Shown here: positions 1 to 5,949 of the stretch, one piece after another
Position numbering within the stretch: the stretch's first letter is position 1
How the letters are laid out: the number at the start of each line of letters is the position of its first letter
Assembly (NCBI GenBank): GCA_938046705.1
Contig: CALIWP010000082.1
Coordinates: 1 to 11,466, forward strand
Length of the DNA stretch: 11,466 bases
Direction: 5' to 3'
Origin: an uncultured Campylobacter sp.
GTDB lineage: Bacteria; Campylobacterota; Campylobacteria; Campylobacterales; Campylobacteraceae
Notes under the pieces: model-generated
Databases searched by the model: none
What the model was told of the DNA's origin: nothing
What the model saw: only the letters and a program-made list of their open reading frames with translations
Position numbers and translations under genes: made by a program

Positions 1-10
1 TGATTATTTT

Positions 11-135
11 AAATTTGATGCGGCGAAATTTAGATTTTTGCGAGCAAATTTACGTGCGGCAGATCAAATTTGCGCTCAAATTTAATCCGTCGTTAAATTT
101 GAGTCGTTCAGCAAAATTTGAAAGAGAGAAAATTT
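11..135. repeat. Cluster of eight AAATTT words in non-coding DNA
   Basis: The first 149 bases hold no gene. They contain AAATTT at 11, 26, 46, 66, 78, 95, 114 and 130, so eight copies within 125 bp at spacings of 12 to 20 bp. The copies are mostly flanked by G or C, as AAATTTG or CAAATTT. The same word is also scattered through the genes of this window, so it is probably a generally over-represented word in this genome. The density here is still clearly higher than in the genes. No function is assigned. Confidence 0.6.
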
Positions 136-149
136 GAGGTTTTAAAGAG

Positions 150-177
150 GATAAACCCCGAAAGGTCGGGGTTTATC
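150..177 (-). terminator. Hairpin terminator of the first S-layer gene
   Basis: A perfect 12-bp inverted repeat (GATAAACCCCGA at 150-161, TCGGGGTTTATC at 166-177) surrounds a 4-nt loop. It lies 7 bases downstream of the stop codon of the minus-strand gene that ends at 185. Read on the minus strand, the GC-rich core is followed by CCTCTTTAAAACC, a weak T-rich tail. Position and stem strength make it a good intrinsic-type terminator. The symmetric arms, with A-runs on one side and T-runs on the other, might also let it stop transcription coming from the left. Confidence 0.85.
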
Positions 178-184
178 GCGGAGA

Positions 185-2821
185 TTAGAGGGTTAGCTGT
201 AGGTTTGTACCAGCATCGGCAAGCGTAGCATTGGCTAGGTCTACTATACCGGTTAGTTTTACTACATAGTCGCTGGCGGATAGACCAGCGGTAGCGTCTG
301 ATCTTACTAGATAGGTGTCTGTCGCATTGCTATCTGGATCGGTGTAGGTAAAGTAAGCTAGTTTGTTGCTTGCAGCCGTTGCGACGTCTAGGGCTCTAGA
401 TAGGTTGTTTGCAAAGTCTAGCGATTTTGTTGAATCGTATCTTGTGATATTTTGATCAATGGTTCCCGTTAAATTTGCGCCTATTTTGAGTTTGTCGCCT
501 TTAGAAAAATCCGTGATAGTAGCCGTTTTTGACGCAGGGAATGCTGCGTCGTTGCCTACGGTTCCTAATACAAACGTATCGTCTCCCGCTCCGCCCGTTA
601 CGGTTACGCTTGATTTGCTACCGAAGGTTATCTCGTCGTCGCCCGCTCCGCCTTTGATTACCGATTTTTCATCAAGGTGACCGCTAGCGTCAAATGTAAA
701 TTTTCCTTTAAGAGTGCTTGCATCTACGGTTTTTAGTTTCTTTAAGTTTGCGTTTAGGGCTAGCTCTGTATTTGCGTCGCCTTTTATTACTACGTTTGTT
801 AGCGTACCTTTAGCGTCAGCGGTAGCTTTTAGATTTACGGTATTTTTAGCTGTAGCTGTTTTATCGTCGTCTAAATTTGACGCTATATCGATGTTTTCTA
901 TATCGTCTATTACGAAGTTGCCCGTATTTGCCAGACCAGCAGCCGTGCCTTTTGGATTAAATACTAAATTTAGCTTGTCTGAGGTGCCGTTGGCGGCATC
1001 TTTTACTTCAACCGTAAGATCGCTTCCTAAAAGATTTTTCTCTATCGTTATAGTTGAGTTGTTTAGGGTGTTTTTGAGCGCATAGACGCCTGAGCCTTGA
1101 GCTAGGGTGATATTATTAAAGCCTTCCCATTTTGACATATCTATATCATTTCCAATAGTATTGTTGATCCTTATGCCTTCGAAATTTTTAAGCGTCACCT
1201 TATTCGCTCCGGCGGCTGCGATTGTTGAAGCTATAGATATTAGGTCCGTTCCAGCTCCGCCGTTGATCGTTTGTTCGGCATTTGTATTATCTATGTCTAC
1301 TACGTCGTTTCCTGAGCCTAAAAGCACTTGCGAGCCGGCGATGTTTTTGACCTTTAGTTCGGCGAAATTTCCGGTAAAGGATGCTGCGTTTACGTCTTTT
1401 AGCGCAGTTTCTAGTTGTAGGTTGATTTTTAGATCTTTTGCGTTTCCGTCAAAGGTTACTTTCTCTAGCTTGTTGTGATTAGGAGAGGCAGAAACAAACT
1501 CGATAGTAGACTCTTTTTCGCCGTTAGCGTGGATGGTTAGCTGAGTGGCATTGTTTGCTTGTAGTTTAGCTGTGCCTTTTTCCGTGTAGTTTGTGGTTAG
1601 ATCTACTTTTTCTTCGTCGGTTGCGATTTGGGCACCGTTAAAGTCGACGTCTTTTACGTTAATTTTAACTAGTTTAGCCGCGGTGAGCGCTGCCGCTAGT
1701 TTTAGGTTTGCTAGGCTTAGATCTTCGACCTTGTCTAGTCCGTTTGCGCCTACGGTTAGGACTTTTGTGTTTGTGCCTAGATTTATGCTAGCTTTTGTAG
1801 CCTCTTTTGCGGATATAGCGCTATCATCTCCGCCTTTTACGGATATCTCTTTTGCTTTATCAGCCGTTAGAGTGGCGATTTTATTCGTATCTATCGTTAC
1901 TTTTTCTTTGGTATCTGTTTCTAGCTTTATATCCCCAGGGGATGTAATGCTTAGATTATCAAGACCTTTGTTTAGTTTACTCAAGGCCGGTGCTGTTGGA
2001 GCCTTTATTGTTACCTCTGATCTTATCTCTAAATTTTCTATGTTGGTTACGCCTCTCATCGCGTTATCTAGGTCGCCTAGATCAAGCTCCGACTGTGCGC
2101 CGTTTTTTAGTACGGTTACTTTTAGCGTATCTTTACCGCCTAAGCCGTCTAGAGTGTCTAGAGAGGACAAAGTAGAAGTCTTATCGCCGTTACCAGAATA
2201 GTAAACAGCGCTAAAAGTATCGTCGCCTTCGGTACCCTTAAGCGTATCGACTCCGGTAGTGAAAATTTTACTTCCCGGTTTTGCAGCGTCTGCTAGCTGG
2301 TCTATTTTAGCTTTTTGCTCCTCTAGGTTGGTGCTGTTTGTGGTCTCGATAATCTGCTGGAACGGAGCATAGTTAAAGTTACCCGATCCGTCGCTTTCTA
2401 TGTCGGTTATCTTTTCAGCCATATATGCCGCGATAGCGGTTTTGTTTGCAAATACCGCCGCTGCCGTAGGGTCTGCCGCGATAGCCTCAGGCGATCTTGC
2501 TACTTGGAAAAGAGTAACTAGAGTCTCGCCTCTTGTGTGTCCTAGCTCTAGGTGGCGTACCCAAGCGTTGATGCCGTCTGGATCTTGAGAGTAGTCTTTG
2601 CCTAGGATATTTTTATAGATATTTTCTACATATCCTCTGTTTGTATCTATTCTGCCGTTAAAATATGCTGCTATAGCTGGGCTTTGTAGCATAGCGTCTG
2701 CCGTTTGCGCTTGATCTCTAAAAACGCCTGCCGAAACCCATGCGTTTAAACCCGCACCTTCGGGTGCTCTGTTAAATAATGCCACATATAGTTGGGCGAC
2801 TTGTGCTTTTGTTACTGCCAT
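185..2821 (-). CDS. S-layer / RTX-type surface protein, type I secreted (copy 1)
   Basis: An 878-residue protein, probably a surface-array (S-layer) subunit exported in one step by the type I secretion system encoded nearby. It has no N-terminal signal peptide. Residues 1 to about 180 form a DUF4214-like domain with two related units (LYVALFNRAPEGAGLNAWV near 12-30 and IYKNILGKDYSQDPDGINAW near 68-87). In C. fetus the corresponding SapA N-terminus binds lipopolysaccharide, so a cell-anchoring role is inferred here. The middle is Thr/Asn/Lys/Ala-rich and beta-repetitive. RTX-like GGAGDD motifs are at 724-729 and 743-748, with looser Gly/Asp-rich blocks near 190-237 and 497-527. ITDFSKGDKL lies near 768, and the C-terminus is hydrophobic (LQLTL), as in type I secretion signals. 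I see no cysteine. The ATG has GGAGG 6 nt upstream. It aligns end to end with the next gene, pointing to duplication. Calling it S-layer rather than another RTX adhesin is inference. Confidence 0.85.
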   Translation of the reverse strand: MAVTKAQVAQLYVALFNRAPEGAGLNAWVSAGVFRDQAQTADAMLQSPAIAAYFNGRIDTNRGYVENIYKNILGKDYSQDPDGINAWVRHLELGHTRGETLVTLFQVARSPEAIAADPTAAAVFANKTAIAAYMAEKITDIESDGSGNFNYAPFQQIIETTNSTNLEEQKAKIDQLADAAKPGSKIFTTGVDTLKGTEGDDTFSAVYYSGNGDKTSTLSSLDTLDGLGGKDTLKVTVLKNGAQSELDLGDLDNAMRGVTNIENLEIRSEVTIKAPTAPALSKLNKGLDNLSITSPGDIKLETDTKEKVTIDTNKIATLTADKAKEISVKGGDDSAISAKEATKASINLGTNTKVLTVGANGLDKVEDLSLANLKLAAALTAAKLVKINVKDVDFNGAQIATDEEKVDLTTNYTEKGTAKLQANNATQLTIHANGEKESTIEFVSASPNHNKLEKVTFDGNAKDLKINLQLETALKDVNAASFTGNFAELKVKNIAGSQVLLGSGNDVVDIDNTNAEQTINGGAGTDLISIASTIAAAGANKVTLKNFEGIRINNTIGNDIDMSKWEGFNNITLAQGSGVYALKNTLNNSTITIEKNLLGSDLTVEVKDAANGTSDKLNLVFNPKGTAAGLANTGNFVIDDIENIDIASNLDDDKTATAKNTVNLKATADAKGTLTNVVIKGDANTELALNANLKKLKTVDASTLKGKFTFDASGHLDEKSVIKGGAGDDEITFGSKSSVTVTGGAGDDTFVLGTVGNDAAFPASKTATITDFSKGDKLKIGANLTGTIDQNITRYDSTKSLDFANNLSRALDVATAASNKLAYFTYTDPDSNATDTYLVRSDATAGLSASDYVVKLTGIVDLANATLADAGTNLQLTL
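1793..1954 (-). repeat. Three 18-residue beta repeats inside S-layer copy 1
   Basis: Residues 290-343 break into three consecutive 18-residue units: LSITSPGDIKLETDTKEK, VTIDTNKIATLTADKAKE and ISVKGGDDSAISAKEATK. Each begins with alternating hydrophobic residues and ends in a charged Asp/Lys/Ala-rich turn. The pattern suggests one beta-solenoid coil per unit. The paralogue has five such units at the matching place. Confidence 0.6.
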
Positions 2822-2822
2822 A

Positions 2823-2835
2823 AAAGGCCTCCTTT
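2823..2835 (-). promoter_or_regulatory. Self-complementary ribosome-binding site of S-layer copy 1
   Basis: On the minus strand the Shine-Dalgarno sequence is AAAGGAGGCCTTT, directly before TATG. The AAAGG and CCTTT arms are complementary around a 3-nt centre, so the strong site lies within a small palindrome. GGAGG is 6 nt from the ATG and fixes the start at 2821. Confidence 0.6.
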
Positions 2836-2868
2836 GGGTAAATTGGGATTTTGTTTAATTCCATGGCG

Positions 2869-2896
2869 ATTATAGCATTAAATTCCTGATTGTCGA
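2869..2896 (-). promoter_or_regulatory. Sigma-70 promoter of S-layer copy 1
   Basis: On the minus strand there is a perfect -10 TATAAT (2869-2874) with the extended element TGC just before it, giving TGCTATAAT. A -35-like TCGACA lies at 2891-2896 after a 16-bp spacer. This predicts a leader of roughly 40 nt before the ATG at 2821. A match this good suggests strong constitutive expression, as expected of an abundant surface protein. Confidence 0.75.
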
Positions 2897-2908
2897 TAAA
2901 TCGTAGAT

Positions 2909-2958
2909 AAAAAAAATGAAAATCTGGGCGGCAGAACCGCACTGTATCGGCCTGCCGC
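2909..2958 (-). terminator. Probable terminator of S-layer copy 2
   Basis: About 30 nt downstream of the minus-strand gene ending at 2989 there is a 7-bp GC-rich stem: GCGGCAG at 2928-2934 pairs with CTGCCGC at 2952-2958, with an inner CCG/CGG pairing inside the loop. On the minus strand it is followed after about 11 nt by an eight-T run (2909-2916). The gap before the T run is longer than in a classic intrinsic terminator, so efficiency is uncertain. It lies just upstream of the copy 1 promoter and would insulate it. Confidence 0.5.
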
Positions 2959-2988
2959 TGTGAAGGATAAAAATGAATTTAGGCGAAA

Positions 2989-5694
2989 CTATAAGACGAT
3001 ATTGTGATCGCTATCTACTCTCGCGCCGCTTAGATCTACCGTGCCGGCTAGTTTGGTCACGTAGTCGTCCTGTCCTACGCCTTGCACGCCGTCGGACGTA
3101 ACGATGTAGGTGTTTGACTGATAGGTGAAATACGCGCTCTTTGACGCGTGCTGAGCGGCCGCCTTTTCGGCTTCGCGTAAGTTGTTGGCGAAGTCTAGCG
3201 ATGCGTCTGAGTTGTACTTGGCGATAGAATTTGACTCCGCGGCGGCGCCTCCCGTGTATAGTTTGTCGCCTTTGCTAAAGTCCGTGATAGAGCTTAGTTT
3301 ATCTGTGCCAAAAGGTGAATTCGCCTCCGCTCCTAGCTTGCCGACCTTAAAGACGTCGTTGCCCGCTCCGCCCGTTATTTTAAGACCCGCCACCGAGCCG
3401 AAGCTTAGCGTATCGTCGCCGCTACCGCCTTTTACGACGCCGCCTCTTTCGACGTGATTTCCCGCGTCAAACGTAAATTTGCCCGTTAGCGAGCTTGCGT
3501 CAACGCCTTTTATTTTTACGATATTTGCGCCTAGTTTTAGCTCGGTATTGCCGTCGCCGCTCACGTAGACGCCCGATAGCGCGCATTTAGTCGCGTCGCT
3601 AGCGTTTAGGTTTATTATGTTTTTGGCTGCGGCGGTTTTTGCCGTATCGGCGCTTGAGACTATGCGGACGTTTTCTATGCCGTCTATGACGAAATTTCCG
3701 GTGTTGTCCAGTCCTGCCGTATTTGCTTTAGGGTTTATCTTTAAGATTAGCGTATCGTCTGCGCCACTCGCCGCGCCTTTGATATTTACGGCTATATCGT
3801 TTGTGATCGCGACGTTTTCGACGACTATCGTAGAGTTATTCGCTAGATTATCTATCTTTGCTCCCGCTCCCGCTCCGCCGGCTAGCGTTACGGAGCTCAA
3901 ATTTGCCCATTTAGTCATATCTACGGCTCCGCTTAGGGCGTCGGTTATCTTTAAATTTTCAAAATTTAAAAGAGAAAGCTTATTTGTCGTCGCGGTAGCT
4001 ACGGCAGAGGTTACGACCACGGTGTCTTCGCCCGCGCCGCCGTCGATACTATGGACATTTGCCGCGCTATCTATCTCTACGAAATCGTCCCCGCCGCCTA
4101 GTTTTGCGGTAGCGTTTTGGACGTTTTTGAGTTTTAGGCTAGAGAAGCCGCCCTCGTAAGCGCTAGAGTCGAAATTCGTAAGATTTGTTTGAGCCGACAA
4201 GTCCATAGCAAATTCTCTCATGCCGCCGTCTACCGCGACTTTGGTTAGCGACGCGATATTGCCCAGGTCTAGCTGGCCTTTTTTACCCGCTTTAGCGTGT
4301 AAATTTAGTATTTTTACTTTATCGGCCGCGCTTGAAGACAGTTTAGCTAGGCCTTCGTCCGCGTAAGACATCGTAAAATCCACGTCCCGTTCGTCGGTTC
4401 GGATGGAGTTGGCGCCAAAATCAACGTCCGTCACGCTGATCTTTTTGGCGCCGTATGCGATGAGTACGTTATTTCCGGACGTATCGTTTATCTTTAAATT
4501 TGCAAGCGTTAAATCGGTGGCTTGGGTCGTGAAGTTTTTAAGAGCGTTGGTTTTGTTTTTCAGATCGATATTTACGGTCTTTGCGCTCGTTGCGACTTCG
4601 GTTTCGCCGTTGGCTTTCAAATTTAACGTCTGTGCGGCGGTTGCGGCGATATTTGCCTTGCCTTCGCTGTTTACGTTTACGGTTTTAGCGTCTTGCGCGA
4701 TCAAGGTCACGTCCGATTTTGCCGAAATGTCAATGTCTTGGGCATTTTTTGCGTTTAGCGAAACTTTGCCGGTGGTGTTTACGGAGACTTTGTTCGTCGC
4801 GTCGGTCTCGGATATGCTCACGTCGCCTATGGTAGAGATGTTTAAATTTTCCAGCCCGAAGTTAAATTTGACTCCGGCGGCGTCAAATTGGGTTTCAGAG
4901 ATCAAATTTAGATTTTCGACGTTGCTTACGCCTTTAAAGATATTTTGAAGCTCGGTCGTAGTCAAATTTTGCGGAGCGTCGTTTTTAAACACGGTCAAAT
5001 TTAGCGTATCTTTGCCGGCGCCGCCGTCGATTTTATCAAGCGGCGACAAAGTAGACTTTTGCGTGCCGTTGCCTGCGTAGTAAACGCCGTTAAATACGTC
5101 GTTGCCCGCGGTGCCCGTTATGTTGTCTAGACCGTCGGTTAGGCTCTTTTCGACGCCTTTGCTGGCTAGCTCGTCTATTTTGGCTTTTTGCGCTTCTAAA
5201 TTTGACTCGTTCGTCGTCCTGATAATCTCCTGAAACGGCGCATAGTCGAAATTTCCGCTGCCGTCTTTGCCGATATCGCCTATTTTTTCCGCCATATAGG
5301 CCGCGACTGCGGATTTATTTTCGAAAATTTTAGCAGCCCTAGGATCGGCTGCCTTTGCCTCCGCCGATGCCGCCACCTCGAAAAGCTTCGTTAGCGTCTC
5401 GCCTCTGGTATGGCCGGCTTGTAGATGCCTTACCCACGCATCTATGCCTGCCGGATCTTGCGAGTAGTCCTTGCCGAGGATGTTTTTATAGATATTTTCG
5501 ATATAGCCTTTATCGCTATCTATACTGCCGTTAAAATACGACTGTACGGCCGGCGCTTTGAGCATATTGTCGGCTATTTGCGCTTGGGTTTTAGCGGCTC
5601 CGGCGCTTACCCACGCGTTTAATCCGGCTCCTTCCGGCGCTCTGTTAAACAATGCCACATAAAGCTGGGCGACTTGTGCTTGCGTTACTGCCAT
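2989..5694 (-). CDS. S-layer / RTX-type surface protein, type I secreted (copy 2)
   Basis: A 901-residue paralogue of the 185-2821 product with the same plan. The DUF4214-like N-terminal domain (about 1-180) starts MAVTQAQVAQLYVALF, nearly identical to copy 1, and has no signal peptide. Then come Gly/Asp-rich motifs (GTAGND and GGAGKD between about 193 and 230), beta repeats at 284-373, GGGDD and GGAGED blocks between about 528 and 561, RTX-like GGSGDD at 756-761 and GGAGND at 775-780, and ITDFSKGDKL near 802. The C-terminus ends in hydrophobic NIVL, as in type I secretion signals. The only cysteine I found is C704. AAGGAG lies 5 nt before the ATG. It is divergent from the secretion operon and is probably its substrate. 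Its codons look GC-richer than those of copy 1. The two copies may both be expressed or may be alternatives; the sequence does not decide. Confidence 0.85.
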   Translation of the reverse strand: MAVTQAQVAQLYVALFNRAPEGAGLNAWVSAGAAKTQAQIADNMLKAPAVQSYFNGSIDSDKGYIENIYKNILGKDYSQDPAGIDAWVRHLQAGHTRGETLTKLFEVAASAEAKAADPRAAKIFENKSAVAAYMAEKIGDIGKDGSGNFDYAPFQEIIRTTNESNLEAQKAKIDELASKGVEKSLTDGLDNITGTAGNDVFNGVYYAGNGTQKSTLSPLDKIDGGAGKDTLNLTVFKNDAPQNLTTTELQNIFKGVSNVENLNLISETQFDAAGVKFNFGLENLNISTIGDVSISETDATNKVSVNTTGKVSLNAKNAQDIDISAKSDVTLIAQDAKTVNVNSEGKANIAATAAQTLNLKANGETEVATSAKTVNIDLKNKTNALKNFTTQATDLTLANLKINDTSGNNVLIAYGAKKISVTDVDFGANSIRTDERDVDFTMSYADEGLAKLSSSAADKVKILNLHAKAGKKGQLDLGNIASLTKVAVDGGMREFAMDLSAQTNLTNFDSSAYEGGFSSLKLKNVQNATAKLGGGDDFVEIDSAANVHSIDGGAGEDTVVVTSAVATATTNKLSLLNFENLKITDALSGAVDMTKWANLSSVTLAGGAGAGAKIDNLANNSTIVVENVAITNDIAVNIKGAASGADDTLILKINPKANTAGLDNTGNFVIDGIENVRIVSSADTAKTAAAKNIINLNASDATKCALSGVYVSGDGNTELKLGANIVKIKGVDASSLTGKFTFDAGNHVERGGVVKGGSGDDTLSFGSVAGLKITGGAGNDVFKVGKLGAEANSPFGTDKLSSITDFSKGDKLYTGGAAAESNSIAKYNSDASLDFANNLREAEKAAAQHASKSAYFTYQSNTYIVTSDGVQGVGQDDYVTKLAGTVDLSGARVDSDHNIVL
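4576..4845 (-). repeat. Five 17-19-residue beta repeats inside S-layer copy 2
   Basis: Residues 284-373 divide into LNISTIGDVSISETDATNK, VSVNTTGKVSLNAKNAQD, IDISAKSDVTLIAQDAKT, VNVNSEGKANIAATAAQT and LNLKANGETEVATSAKT. Each unit starts with alternating hydrophobic residues and ends in a polar Ala/Lys/Thr turn, as in a beta-solenoid. The equivalent part of copy 1 has three units. Confidence 0.65.
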
Positions 5695-5717
5695 ATTGGC
5701 TCCTTAGAAGTGAATTT

Positions 5718-5732
5718 TAGTACTACGTACTA
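5718..5732. promoter_or_regulatory. 15-bp palindrome in the divergent control region (first)
   Basis: TAGTAC at 5718-5723 and GTACTA at 5727-5732 form perfect 6-bp arms around a 3-nt centre. It lies 24 bp upstream of the copy 2 start codon, within its predicted leader RNA. It could be a repressor operator or a small mRNA hairpin. Confidence 0.45.
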
Positions 5733-5751
5733 ATAGTAGCAAACGACAAAC

Positions 5752-5766
5752 ATCGTATATTACGAT
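5752..5766. promoter_or_regulatory. 15-bp palindrome in the divergent control region (second)
   Basis: ATCGTA at 5752-5757 and TACGAT at 5761-5766 form perfect 6-bp arms around the 3-nt centre TAT. It has the same 6-3-6 geometry as the palindrome at 5718-5732 but a different arm sequence. The two centres are 34 bp apart, about three helical turns. Confidence 0.45.
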
Positions 5767-5811
5767 ATCTAGGCTAAAGAATCATAATATACAATAAGCG
5801 TTTACTGCGGA

Positions 5812-5840
5812 ATTATAAGCAATAACTATTCCATAGAATT
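5812..5840 (-). promoter_or_regulatory. Candidate promoter of S-layer copy 2
   Basis: A perfect minus-strand -10 TATAAT lies at 5812-5817, with TGCT just upstream of it (TTGCTTATAAT). No convincing -35 is visible. It would give a leader of about 110 nt carrying both 15-bp palindromes. Weaker -10 alternatives (TATGAT, TATTAT) occur at 5781-5789, so the exact start point is uncertain. Confidence 0.45.
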
Positions 5841-5882
5841 TGTAGCTTAAAAAATAAAATTAGTTACTCTGGCACTTTTTAA

Positions 5883-5911
5883 TATTTATTTAAGCATAAA
5901 AGGATTACAAT
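5883..5911 (+). promoter_or_regulatory. Candidate promoter of the sapCDEF-like operon
   Basis: A -10-like TACAAT (5906-5911) is preceded by a T-rich stretch, as is common in Campylobacter promoters, which usually lack a clear -35. It would give a leader of about 30 nt before the TTG start at 5950. It is the best candidate I see in the 255-bp divergent region, but it is not strong. Confidence 0.35.
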
Positions 5912-5949
5912 CACATTCTTGATGTTTTAGTTACTGGTTAAGGTAAATT

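Noticed and set aside
11..135. AAATTT cluster considered as a CRISPR array or iteron origin
   Set aside because: The repeated unit is only 6-7 bp, the spacing is irregular, and no cas or rep gene is present.
459..4948. Several plus-strand open frames of 60-200 codons opposite the two S-layer genes
   Set aside because: They are antisense shadows of long minus-strand genes that have domains, ribosome-binding sites and paralogy. The shadow products are Ser/Phe/Ala-rich with no recognisable domain.
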